Shown here piece by piece: positions 30,768-41,935 of a DNA stretch of 64,000 bases; the first letter of the stretch is position 1; every line of letters begins with the position of its first letter. The translations under genes were made by a program, and so were the position numbers. Origin of the DNA: Balamuthia mandrillaris (Eukaryota > Discosea > Longamoebia > Balamuthiidae). The notes under the pieces were generated by a model. It did not search any database. It was not told the DNA's origin and saw nothing but the letters and a program-made list of their open reading frames with translations. Location of the stretch: the NCBI GenBank assembly GCA_031835245.1, contig JAVKOQ010000008.1:1-64000 (forward strand), in the 5' to 3' direction.

Positions 30768-30789
30768 TAATTATTACAATAGAAAGAAT

Positions 30790-31165
30790 AAAAATTTTAC
30801 TAACTTTGTGGGCCATGAATTTGCTAAGTTCATATTTGTGACTTTTGTGGTATTTTGTGGTTTGTTTGTGGTTTGTAGTTTAGAAAAAGGTACACTATTT
30901 TTTCAGTTTTGTATCAACCAATTGGAGTTCATAAAAAAAACTCCGCACCAATGAAAACGTGCCAACAAATACTTCAAACTAAGCCACAAACCACACCATT
31001 CTTGAATTTGTGGTTTGTAGTTTTGTTTGTGGTTTGTTTGTGGTTTGTGATTTTGTTATGTTTCTTTTTGGTTTTTTGATAATAATCACAATAGTAACGA
31101 TAATTTTATTTTTCGTCTTTTTTTTTTTGGTTGACTTATCACTTCCAAGTCAACAAGCCTTTGTT
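30790..31165. promoter_or_regulatory. Divergent promoter of the DNA transposon with repeated TTTGTGGTTTGT motif
   Basis: The space between the transposase and Myb-like genes is AT-rich and holds at least five copies of TTTGTGGTTTGT (near 30854, 30863, 31008, 31025, 31035) plus one inverted copy (CCACAAACCAC near 30984). Such regular motifs in a Harbinger element are good candidates for binding sites of its own Myb-like protein or transposase. There is also a TATTTTTCGTC/T-run stretch next to the Myb start. Confidence 0.55.
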
Positions 31166-31168
31166 ACT

Positions 31169-31998
31169 ATGGAGGAAAAGGCGAAAAAAGAAACAAAGGC
31201 AACACCACCAAGAAAAACAAAAAAAACGTGGAATAATGATGAAGTGGAGAAGCTACTTGTAGGCTTAGAAGCAAACAAATCTTATGAGGAGTTGGCAGAT
31301 GAACTTCAGGTAACTCAAGTGCAAGTTTGCTCAAAAGTCTCTAGTATTCACAAACAACAAAAAATGCACAATATTCCATCTCAAAAAGAACATAAGTTTA
31401 TTAATCTCTCTTCTCCTTCATTGTTTTCTCTTTTTTCCTTTCTCTTTCTTTCTTTTTTTTTTTAAATACTTACTTTCTATGCTTGTTGTTGGTTGATTTA
31501 GTTGCCACTGGTCTTGCTATTCTTTCAAGAGGAGGAAAATCACCACGAAAGAAACGCCGTGTTGCAGATGAAGCAGGTGAGGATGAGGAAAGTGAGGAAA
31601 AGGGAACAGAAAATGAGTGGGAAGAACCAGTTTGTACAGGTGTGCCTTTGCATACAATTGTAGAAGTTGATAACGGCTACATCATCTTTGTGCGGAAAGT
31701 TCATTGGGTAACTTATGAACGAAATTGTCATCCCCCCTTTCATGCAACACTTCATTTTAAATTTGAACCAGAAGAAGTTGTTGCCTACATGGAAGAGTTT
31801 GGAGATGATCTACCACACAACTTTCCGGTACGATTTTACAACCAACATCTCAACACTGACATTAGTGGCGACATCACTCTCTCTTTTTCAAAAGCGATCG
31901 ACCCTTCTCTTGGTGCTTCCAAGCGTGAAGGCGAGCACAATATGAAATATTTTCTTCCTTTTGCTACCGAAAAAAAGGATAATAAATTTATTTTATAA
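31169..31998 (+). CDS. Myb/SANT-like accessory protein of the DNA transposon
   Basis: ATG 31169 opens a frame with a SANT/Myb-like unit: KTWNNDEVEKLLVGLEANKS, YEELADELQVTQVQVCSKVSSIHKQ, i.e. the W..ee...L......w..ia..l....... pattern used by Harbinger Myb proteins. A probable intron (roughly 31396-31500, acceptor TTGATTTAG) leads into a second exon that starts ATGLAILSRGGKSPRKKRR (basic, likely nuclear) and continues through an acidic stretch to GVPLHTIVEVDNGYIIF and a C-terminal region I do not recognise, ending at 31998. In PIF/Harbinger elements this protein brings the transposase to the transposon ends. The exact first donor is unclear. Confidence 0.6.
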
Positions 31999-32046
31999 GC
32001 AGTTTTTGCTTGTTCTTGTCTATTTCCCCCAATTGGAATCATTCAG

Positions 32047-32817
32047 ATGAGTTTGACAAGGATGTGTTAGTTGAAGCTGCAGCAACTTATGAGGCCAAAA
32101 ACAAATCTCCTCTTCGTTGGCCCAATATTCATCGTCAGCTTTGCCATCAACATATCTCTGGCATTCTACAAGGTTTTTTCAGTGGCTTGAATGAGCTGGT
32201 GGGTGAGTTTGTAGCTCCTGTACTTCCCAAGTTGGTCAACGGATCACCCATTCACAAAGCATTCCTCACCTCTCGTCGTCAAGAGCAGCCATTCTTACCT
32301 ACTTCTCCTAATGATGTTCTGAAAAATAAACGATGATGATGATGATGAAAGGAATCATAACTCAAAAGAAAAAACACCACCACGACAACGAGTTCGCAGA
32401 GCACTTCAGCGACAACAAATGTTATCCAATCTACTCAAATATCATAAGAATGGTCATCGACAACGGATTGCTTGGCAGACACCAGAAATCCGTAGACTTG
32501 TCACTTGGCGCTTGCGTGATGGATGGTCTTGGTTGGAGATTGCCAAACACTTGCCTACCCAACGCCGAACCAACAATGATTGCTATGACAAATGGCGCAA
32601 TCTCCTCACAGAATTCTTCAACAATCTCGATGCTTTGAAAGACAAATACTTGGTGGCCCATGATGAGGACTTTGACACACCGGATGATGACCATGCTTCC
32701 CTCCCATCATCTCCTACTTCTACTACCACCACTACAGTCATATCCATCTTGGATGAAGAGGAAGAGACAAAGGAGAATGATGATGATGATGATGATATTA
32801 TGATTATATCCAGTTAG
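32047..32817 (+). pseudogene. Second Myb/SANT-like ORF, frame-broken
   Basis: To the right of the terminal repeat, two overlapping frames encode DEFDKDVLVEAAATYEAKNK...PTSPNDVLKNK (to 32336) and then TPEIRRLVTWRLRDGWSWLEIAKHLPT with DCYDKWRNLL (to 32817), a second SANT/Myb-like unit with an Asp-rich tail. The frame changes inside a GAT repeat near 32331-32350, so either a repeat slippage or an unseen intron separates the parts. It may belong to another transposon copy or to a host gene disrupted by the island; the CAG just before 32047 could be a splice acceptor. Confidence 0.45.
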
Positions 32818-33290
32818 ATTAAAAATATATATTCCTATGAGAAAATTGAAAAAATTGCTACTTTGCCCCACTTTATCCGTTGGACTTATAGACTTAGAGT
32901 TTTATAGAATGGACCATGGGGAGTTGAATGCTGTAGGTTCTGAGTACCCGCCCCTAACCAGGTGTTTAAACAGGTGTTTATACAGGTCTGATCATCTACC
33001 GGAGTAGTAGGCAAAAGCCATGCATTCAAAGCAACAACAATAGCAGCAGCAGCAGAAACAGCAGCTCCAATCAAACAAGGGCAAAGGCATAAGGGAAAAC
33101 AACCTCAAGAAGACAAAGACAAAAAAGAAGATGAAAAAGAAGAAGAACAACAAGAAGAAGCAAACAAAGTGGAAATTGAGAAAGGTAAAAACAAGAACAA
33201 AGAAAATGATGAAGAAGATAAAGAAGAGTTGTACAACAAAGAGACAGATGAAGATAAGACAGACAAAGATAAAGATGAAGAAAAAGAAGC

Positions 33291-33440
33291 TGTGATACGG
33301 CTGGTAAGGGAACAACCCCAACAGAAAAAGAGAAGGGAATAACAGAATTAGGGAGAAAAACTGTACACATGAAGTGAGTCTTTCTAATAAGAGCAAACCA
33401 AGAACTACCCCAATCTTATCTCTCCTTTGTGAGTGTTGTA
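33291..33440 (+). repeat. Diverged LTR-like sequence
   Basis: Begins TGTGATACGGCTGGTAAGGG-AACAACC, close to the outer end of the 136-bp LTR family (TGTGATAAGGCCGGTAG-GGAACAACC), and may end at GTGTTGTACA. The middle is unlike that family. The surrounding interval 32818-33853 otherwise contains A/G-rich low-complexity sequence (33000-33290) and a short plus-strand open stretch near 33766-33862 (VWTEETERKVLDKPP) that could be a stray exon; I see no complete gene. Confidence 0.45.
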
Positions 33441-33853
33441 CAAGAGAGAGGGATTGGCACGACCCAAGGCCGGGTTGGGACACTTTTAAAAAAATAAAAC
33501 TAGCCAGGCCTTCTTTCACTAGCCCAGAATGGCAGTATGCATTCAGTATGTTAATAAAAATGGTGGCATTGGGTAAAATGCCTTATTGTTGTATTTTATG
33601 AAGACCTGAGGAAACCTCTCATCCTTCCCTTCTCCTTTCTTGATGTTTCCTTTTCTTTTAGTAAATTAAGTTTGGGTCTCGTACTTACTTTGTCTCTGCT
33701 ATCATTCCCGTTCTTATTTAACAACACTTGTGCTCTTTTTGACCTCTATTTGTGCGTTGTATGTAGGTTTGGACAGAGGAAACGGAGAGGAAAGTGCTTG
33801 ATAAGCCACCAAGAGAACTGAAAGAGGTGTTTCTCATGAAAGTTCTATTTTGG

Positions 33854-36800
33854 TTAGAATAATACACAGGCAGCAGACTTTGCTTTGGCGTAACTGTGGG
33901 AGTACATCATATTGGGTTGGATGGTTTCTTCTTGTTCCCTCCAACGGTGTTGTTCATACTCAAGCATTTCATTCCAAAAGTCATCACTGATCACCTCTTT
34001 GTTTTTTTGCTCTTTGTCTTTTGGCAGTAACAATAAGATCTGTCTAGCAAGTCCGCTCTCTTGTTGTGTTGAATAGGAATAAAAAAATTGTTTTTCAATG
34101 AAGAAAGAAGACAACAAGAAACTACAGGAGAAAACATACCTGATTCCAACATGCGGTGGTATTTACGAGCATTGTTGAAACAACTGTCCTGCTCTTCTGC
34201 TCTAACGAGTTTAGCCATTTCGATGTAACACAATGCTGCGTTGTAAATTACATTTGCATCTTTTTGTTTCTGTTACAATATAATCCAAAAAACAAAAGGT
34301 TAGATGATGAAAAGAAAGAGAAAACAAAAGAAAGCATTACTTTAGGGTCGGTGGACTGAGCTTCATGCAGACTATCAAAGACAGCAGTTGCCTCAATGAC
34401 CAAGGCAAGAGCTTCCTCTAAAGATGGACAACATAAAGCCCTATCAAACATACAGATGGCATAATTGTATCGAACATTTTCTAATTCAGACTCCAGATCT
34501 GGATTTTGTTTAATCTTTGTTTGTTATGTGTTGCTGTTAATACTAGAAGAATGCAGAAAGCAGATGTTGACGCACCACTTGTCGAGCCTCTTCGAACTTT
34601 CTTAGGGCCAAAGTGAATAAAGGATTGCCGCTGGTGTTTACATTTGTACTATTCACGAATTTCATATTCTTTGGTTTCTTTTTTCGTGGTACATTTGTTG
34701 TATGCCGAAGCTCTTGTTTGGTCTTCTTTTCTTTGACTTGCTTCTTTCTTTGAGTTTCTATTGTCATTGTGCTTTTGGCCAAAGTCTTCTTTTTTTTCTT
34801 CTTTGCTCCTTTGTCTTTTGCCTTAGCATATTGGCTCTTTTTCGCTTCTGGGACTTGCATCGTACTTTTCTGTCTTTGTTGTGTTTTTTCTTCACCATTC
34901 TTTTTTTCTTTTCCGATTGCTTCTCCTTCTTTTACTTTGCTGCTGATTCCTTTCTCTTCTTCTTGTACTTTGCCATTTTCTCGAAGAAGACGAGCTTTTG
35001 CTGGGTTGGACTTGGCAACTGCAGCATACTTCAACGCAATACCCCAGTTGTTCAAGCTTGAAACGTCTCCTGTTCTTCGTTCCATCGTTTCCAAATAACA
35101 TCTACAAGCTTCTGCGATTTTCTTCATCCCTTTTCTTCTTGTTTCCTTTGGTGTTGCTTCTTCCAAAAGTTTTTTGCCCTCTTGAAAGAGAACGTATCCA
35201 TCGTAGAACGAAACTAAATGCAAACGATCAACCACCACTTCAAGTTCCTTAACATCCTCTTCTTTGAAAAAGAACATCATCTTCTTTTGCTGTTGATAAA
35301 AATTCTTCCTCGATCGTTTGGTCCAAATGATGCCTGAAACTTTGTTTAATCGATTAAACATCCATCTTTTGTCTAGCTTTTCAGGCTGAAGAAAGCTTTT
35401 GTCAGAAGAGATATCCACATCAAATCTTCGTTGTATGCCTTTCGGCAAGAGTTCTGTCCACAGTTCTAACTTAGCTTCTGCTTTGCTTATTGTTGAAGAT
35501 GAAGGCGAAGTTGAAGAAGAAGATGATGATGAAGACAAACGGAAGAGGGCGTTGTAGAAAGAAGATGTTAAAGCATGATATACTTTCGGATCTGGTGAAG
35601 CTGCATTTCTCATCTGTTCCCGCAATAGATTTTTGCTTACTTCAAAGCAACAATATAGACAAAAGGATAAGCGTATGAAGATCATTCGAAGAAAATGAAG
35701 GAAGAAGTGGAAGAAAGAGAAGAAGGTACCCCTGACAATCATTTCCATGAGAAGCAGCTTTCGTAGCTTCTTCTCTCGAATTAGCTCTCGTAACTTGCCC
35801 AAATATCGTACATTTAACCTGGGAGAGATGTGTATGGTGTGTTGTTATTTGCATTACAAGAAGAAAATTAGTCGGTTCATAATAGCATACGAGCAAGAGA
35901 ATGAAGAGAGACTGAGAGATGGAGAGGGAGAGAGAGAGAGAGAGAGAGAGAGCGCGAGAACATACCCTTCGCGATGAAGCAAAACAACTAGATGCTTGAT
36001 ATCTTGTTGTGAATCCAAAAAACGATTGTTCTTACTATCCCAACAATCATCTCGCAACAAACGCAAGTTGCTTCCATGTTTCCTCCACAATGATGAAGTG
36101 TCGTTGTTTATGGCGGAAGCCAGCGCAGGCAAGGTCTCTTGTTCCAACACTCTGGAGGCTTCTCGTAGTTCGTCGTTGATAAGTTTGAAGGCTGCTTTAT
36201 CTTTGGAGGAAGAACCTGGAAGCCCCCATGCACAAAAGCCATCCGAACACAATGGAAGCTTGTCTTTAGCTGAATTGATGGGTGAAATTTAAACAAGTGT
36301 GTCCAAGATGGAACAAGAACAAGAACAAGAACAAGAACAAGAACAAGAACAAGAACAAGAACAAGAACAAGAACAAGAACAAGAACAACAACAAGAACAA
36401 CAACAAGAACAAGAACAAGAACAACAATGACAGCAACAGAAAAAAGAAGAGGTTATGTTTCCAACAAAAGGAGTACACACCATCAGGTGGTCGGTAGTAC
36501 TTCACAAACTCTGGCCTAAACAAACGATACAAAAAGGTGCCCTTATACCTGCTATCTGGAATCATGGGAGGCATTACGCGATGTGTATCTAAAAGGTAAA
36601 ACCTTCCGTCCCTGCCTCGATGCACTTCAATGTCTCCACAAGCATACAAGAAGCGGCGAGCGGAACAATCAGTTACAGGGGTGACCCAATGCCCCTTGAT
36701 ATTTATCTCTTCGGCGGCTTCTTTCATGATGTCGTTCACTTGTGGAACGTCGGCATGAACGGTTCGTTTTCCATCAGCAGAGCCATAAACGATGGTATTT

Positions 36801-38494
36801 TGACTCAATGGCAAAACGGTGGAAGCTATCAAACGAAAGCCACGATAGTTTATCAATGCCATTAAAGGAAAAGCTGGTAAGAATAGTGAGAGAGGAGTGT
36901 CTGGTAAGAAAAGCAAAGCAACAAAAACCACAAGAAGCAAAAAGAAAAACATACAGAGCCCTTGGATCTTATCTTTTTCCAAAAGACTAATGTAGAGGGA
37001 AAGGCCTTTTAGCTCATGCCCTGCAGCTTTCATTGCCCATTCATCACCTGCATAAATGCCATGCTCATCCACCGCTGAATGTTTGTGTTCGTTTTTACAA
37101 AAAGAAGAATAAGAACAAGAACAAGGGCAAGGACAACAACACACAAAAAATAAGAACCAAATTTGAAGAAAATGCCATCCGCAAAGTACTTCAAGCCACC
37201 AGCAACTCCTCCGCTATCAATAGGAGGAATTCTCAACTTTCGACCCTTCTCGTGATTCAAGCGTTCGTTGGTGGCAATAAATCTTTCGTCTATGATGATT
37301 TTGCCTAAGGCAGTGGCTTTGTCAGTGAACTCTTTGGCCAAAGTTCCGATACGTAAACGTAGAGCTACTCGTTGGCTTTGTTTTTCTTCCCCCAAATTGC
37401 AGTTGAATAGCTTAGTCTGTTCAACTGCAGCTGTGTCTCCAGGTTTTATTTCATTCTGTTTTTATCTTTGTTATGATAAGAAAGAAAAGAGAAAGAAAGA
37501 AACAACAAGAAAGAAACGACAAGAAAGAAAGAAACGACAAGAAAGAAACGACAAGAAAGAAAGAAAGAAAAGCAAAAAGAGAACCTTAAGGTCTTCTTCT
37601 TGATGCCGCTGCTCCATCAATTGTTGAAACTCTTCATTCCAGTTGCGAACATTTGCTTTTACATCGTTCTCTTCTTCTTTTCTCTCGTCTTCGTCTTTGT
37701 CCTCGTCCTCGTCATTTTCTTGTTCTGCTTTCTGTCTTTCGTCTTCTTTCTTTGCTTTTCCGTTGCTCGGAGTAACCTCGTCATAATTTACTTGAACATG
37801 AGCAGCGCGTTCAACGCTGTCGACTTGTTCATAAATAACAGAAGTAGAGGTTAGACCTTCCTCTTCTTCTACGTTTTCTTTTGATGGTAGTTTAACATCT
37901 TCATATGCAATACTTGCGCCTACTTCTTCTCCTTCTTTTTTCTTTTCTTCATCTTCGTTGTCGCTTCCTTCCTGTTCCAACTCATCAACGGCATTGTAGC
38001 AAGCCAACAACGAACCCGAATAAGAACCGGCTTGCGATATAATAAATTTAAAGATCAGAAACAACGACGAGTATGAACAAGAACGAAAAAAGGACAAACC
38101 AAAAGTTTCGGTGGTATTCTCTACGTAATAAGCTTTTGTGGTAACGCCGTAACACCATATTTCTTCTCTTTCATCCAAAGAAAAAGCGTTCGGTTCCTCA
38201 TCTTCTTTGGTCTTCATGGCGAGGTTTGCGCCAATAGGGCTATTCCAGCACGAAAGACAAGAAGCCAAGCTTGTCTTTGTGTTTATTGTCGACATTACCA
38301 AGCCGTCGGTCACGTCGTCGTGGGAAATTAGGTGAATTCTGTTGACGGATCTTGGCTCTGTAAAAGGGAAATGATTCCATTTTGATGAAGGTCACAATTC
38401 CCTTAATCAAATTCTCCGGGCAACGCAACCCCTCAATCATCGTTGAGTAAAAGTTCGTACTCACCACCTCAAAATCCCGTATAGTGCCCAGCAT
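33854..38494 (-). CDS. CLU-domain protein (clustered-mitochondria family)
   Basis: CLU/CLUH proteins bind mRNAs for mitochondrial proteins and keep mitochondria dispersed; this is a divergent member. Twelve exons fit: 38494-38461, 38357-38100, 38030-37585, 37455-37158, 37074-36955, 36873-36481, 36263-35966, 35818-35730, 35639-34576, 34514-34341, 34269-34140, 34059-33854 (1169 residues). The CLU core is clear: NYRGFRLIASTVLPL, NTIVYGSADGKRTVHAD, GDIEVHRGRDGRFYLLDTHRV and the family hallmark LNVRYLGKLREL. An acidic Glu/Asp/Lys linker precedes it; a long Lys-rich region and helical TPR-like repeats (YNYAICMFDRAL, YNAALCYIEMAKL) follow. The first exon is the weakest part of the model. Several introns carry AAGAAC or GA repeats. 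Confidence 0.8.
36312..36428 (+). repeat. (AAGAAC)n repeat in a CLU intron
   Basis: About 19 units of AAGAAC (with a few AACAAC variants) inside the intron between exons 36873-36481 and 36263-35966 of the minus-strand CLU gene. On the sense strand it reads GTTCTT, i.e. pyrimidine-rich, like most repeats found in introns of this window. Confidence 0.95.
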
Positions 38495-38636
38495 AAAACA
38501 ACGTAACCGATAAGGAACAAGGCCTTCAAAAAAAAAAATGGGAGGGGAGAAAGGCGGAAACAACAGAGATTTACTCTTACCTGCCGCTGCTGCTGCTACC
38601 GGTAGTGCCTCTGTGAGGCAACAACCTAAAAACACA
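38495..38636. promoter_or_regulatory. Short divergent promoter CLU / 38637 gene
   Basis: Only 142 bases separate the proposed start codons of two divergent genes. An in-frame upstream ATG at 38538 could lengthen the right-hand protein by 33 residues, which would shrink the spacer further. A nine-base A run (38529-38537) sits in the middle. Co-regulation of the pair is likely but not demonstrable. Confidence 0.45.
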
Positions 38637-41419
38637 ATGGCGAGCAAACCATTTTCTCAGACCGCAAGCACAACCACCGTTTTAAGGTGTGCCTCCCGTT
38701 CTTCTTCTTCTTGTTCTTCTTCTTCTTCTTCTTCTTCTTCTTCTTCTTCTTCTTCTTCTTCTTCTTCTTCTTCTTCTTCTTCTTCTTCTTCGTTTTCCGG
38801 TGTTTCCTCCGTTCTTCCCTCGGCTTCCTCCTCTTCTCCTTCGTTCGTGTGGCATTATCTCGCTGGAGCCGGTGCCAATAGCAACAACAATGATCAACGA
38901 CAGCAACGGGTCAAACCACAAACACAACCACCGCGTTTCTGTCATGATGAGGAGGATTCGTACCCGTCTTCCTCATCAAAAAAGAATTTATCGCTCGCTC
39001 CTTCACTCACCGGTTTGCTGCTCTTCCCTTTCTCGTCATTTCCTTTCCTTACTTCCTTTGCGGTCCATTTTTTTTTTCTCTTTCCTTCCTTCCTTACCTT
39101 CCTTACCTTCCTTCTTTTGATCCTTTCCTTTCCTTGCCTCTCCTTCCTTCTCTCTTTCCTTCCTTACCTTCTCTTCCATCATTGTTTCCACTCTTTCTAT
39201 CGCTGTTTCCTTACCGTATTTCTTCAATAGTATCCGCGAAAGTAGACTCTAAGCCTGCAGCCTTCACGACAGCAATGTCAACAACAACAACAACAACCTC
39301 TTCTTCTTTCTCTACTTCTCAACAAGCTGCCTTTGCAACAATGCTGCTTGAACCTCATCTACTCAAAAATAACTCCACGACCACAGCAACCGTCAACCAA
39401 CGACATCTTCCTCTTACTTCGGTTTCTTCGTTCTCATTATCAGCTTCTGGTCCTCTTCGGCAACAAAAACGATATCACCGCTACGAAACAGGACATCAAA
39501 GCAAACTTTTGCGACGACGTAAAGTAGCTTCTCAAAAGTTGCCTTTGGCTTCTTCGTCTTTGTCATCATTTTCCACAGCGGTTACTTCGTCTCATTCATC
39601 GTCACACCATCAAAGAAGGAAGATAACAAAGAGAAACGTGCAAGCAGAGCAAGTCAGCGGATTAGAAAGCAACAACAAGCGAAGAAAGATAATACAAAAT
39701 ATGAAAATAGACAGAGTCAAAAGGAAAAAAGAAGAAGAGGAAGAGGATGAAGAACAAGATGGGGTGTATATTTTCACGCGTTTCATTAAAGAAGCACATC
39801 AAACACCAACAAAGAACTATCTACAAACAACAACGAAAGTGAAAGAGGAGGTGACTACAAAAGCGGAGAACGAAAATGAAGTCTTGATGGAGTGTTATAA
39901 CGCGTATCTTTCTGGCCTTCACTCCTTCCTTCCGCTCGTCGACGACAACCTCAACAACAGCATAAAAGCCGAAAGAGAAACTTTGCTTCACATCTGGAAT
40001 ACGTTTCGTTCATCATTTGAAGTGAAGATAAAGAACACACCAACTGTTACGGCTTTTTCTTCCTCATCCTCATCTTCCTCTCCTCAACAAATGCAAGAAT
40101 TGATGGTGTTGGTTGCTTTGGCTATTGGAGGGGCGACTATCGCGACCGGCAGACAAGTCGCGAGGCAGCTCTGCGCCGTTGTCAAAGCGCATTTCTCAAA
40201 GTCTTGTTCCCATCTACCTCTTTCACAGGTTCTTTCCTTCTCGTTTTATTTCTTTCTCGGTCTCTTTGTTTCATTAACACAAACAATAAAAGGGTCAATG
40301 CAAGATAGGAATGGGGTTGGCTTACTTTGCTTTGGAAGATGGTGACATGATGAGTGCTTCTCATTATGCTGAGTTGGTAGTCAGATCTTTCTTCGAAATT
40401 TGCGATAGACAACACCAACCTCAAGCACACAACAGCGCCGATTATTCGCTATTACTGAAGGCCTTGTATACTATTCTTTGTTGTAGGGAACAGCATGAAT
40501 CGTCCTCCTCCTCTTCTGCTTTGTGCTTGTCGTTGCAGCAGTTGCATGACTGGTATGACATCGCCAAAGAGGCCATCGAACGAAGGTACCACTCCCATTC
40601 CTTTTGTTTCCAGCACTTCTTCTATTACCACTTTGAAATCTCTTCGTTCTTTTTCAATGTTCTCACTCCAAAAACAACAAATACAAAACACGTACCAAAT
40701 ACATACACACCCAAACAAAAAGAAATAGGTCCCTTATTAATACACAACCTCAACCCATGGAAGATGCTTTGAGCAAAGCAATGGACAAATGTTTCATGCT
40801 TATGTTCGAATCCAAATACACTCTCTTATGCCTTTCTCAAATAGGTTGCGGGGAGAATTCCCAATGCAGCAACGCAGCGACCAAGCTGAAGTTGGCTTTG
40901 ATGCAGCTTCACACGCAATATGAGATCTTTGCGTCACAACTGCCAATTTCATCTTCTTTTGTGCAAAATGACACCAGCATTCACCAAAAACAACAACCTG
41001 AGTTGCTCATCGCCCAACATTTGCTCTCTACCTTTCCCATTTCTTATTCGTCATCTTCATCTTCGTTCGCTTCCATTTCCTCAGTAGGGCAAATGCTAAC
41101 ATTAGTCCCGCTCGCACTGAGTGCTCAGTGTTGTCATGTTCTTGGAATGCAGAAAAAAGCTTTCGAGATAGCGCTCAACTTTCTGAATGCAGCTCTCAAC
41201 TTCGTATCTTCTTCTCTTTGCTGGGGGGATTATTGGACGCGAGAAACTTGTTTGCGGCCTATTCTGGAGATTTTTGAGGGCTCTTCTGCTCGTTTGGGGC
41301 AGTTGGAGCAACATCAAGTGGGGCTCTTGCAAGAATTTGGTCTTCTTGCAAGACAACAGCAGCTACCACTTCAGCCGTCACCGGAAGGTTCCACCATTTT
41401 TGCCAATAATGATGTGTAG
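38637..41419 (+). CDS. Unknown protein, Ser-rich N-terminus, helical C-terminal half
   Basis: Four exons fit: 38637-39012, 39231-40228, 40305-40585, 40729-41419 (781 residues). The N-terminus has a long Ser run from a TTC repeat (38698-38792). The middle is basic (HHQRRKITKRNV, KRRKIIQ, RVKRKKEEEEEDEE), suggesting nuclear location. From about residue 270 the protein is helical: ECYNAYLSGLHSFLPLVDD, MVLVALAIGGATIATGRQVA, MGLAYFALEDGDMMSASHYAEL. The spacing recalls the middle homology region of fungal-type transcription factors, which follows a DNA-binding domain, but I see no Zn2Cys6 cluster or bZIP. The first intron (218 nt) is extremely pyrimidine-rich. No family assigned. Confidence 0.75.
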
Positions 41420-41544
41420 TTTAGTTTAATTTCTCATCCTTATTGCAAGGGAAAGGCAGAGGGCAGAGAGCAGAGAGCAGAGAGCAGGAGAGCAGATAGC
41501 AGAGATAATGGCAGGATAATAACAGTAAAAGAGTAGATGGGCAT

Positions 41545-41891
41545 TTATAGCAGAGACGAGTCATCCAAAGAGATGGTTGTGAAAGGCTCATCTGTTGATT
41601 CATGTAGCAAACCAGGACTGCTCTCTGTAGGCCGAGCTACTTCATTGCTTTGATGAGAAGGGGGTACAGATAGGGATGCGTCGTCCGTTTGAGGAGAAGG
41701 GGATAAAGAGGGAGGAGACGGCAAAGCGTCAAAAGAAGAGTTAGCAGCTTGTAGAGGCTCTATTGGCTCTTCTTCCACCGTTTTTGTTGCTTCTTCTCCG
41801 AATGGAATGCGATGGAGATAACCATACCCAACACCACATCCCAAACTATCACGAACGTGAAGTTAGTCAGTTTGCGTGTTGCTGCGATAGT

Positions 41892-41935
<44 letters not shown>

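Larger units (their letters stand above)
24521..32038. mobile_element. Harbinger-like DNA transposon with nested Ty3/Gypsy element
   Basis: Bounded by a perfect 17-bp inverted repeat: TTCCAATTGGGGGAAAT at 24521-24537 and its complement at 32022-32038. Without the 5.3-kb LTR element inside, it is about 2.2 kb. It carries two divergent genes, a DDE transposase (minus) that reads out to the left end and a Myb/SANT-like protein gene (plus) that reads to the right end, the classic two-gene layout of PIF/Harbinger elements. The transposase stop codon (near 24550) lies just inside the left terminal repeat. No matching target duplication is visible at the outer edges (GAG left, TCA right), so one end may be rearranged. 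Confidence 0.75.

Noticed and set aside
41460-41510. GCAGAGA-type short tandem as possible regulatory array
   Set aside because: A simple purine-rich repeat just downstream of two convergent stop codons; no further structure.
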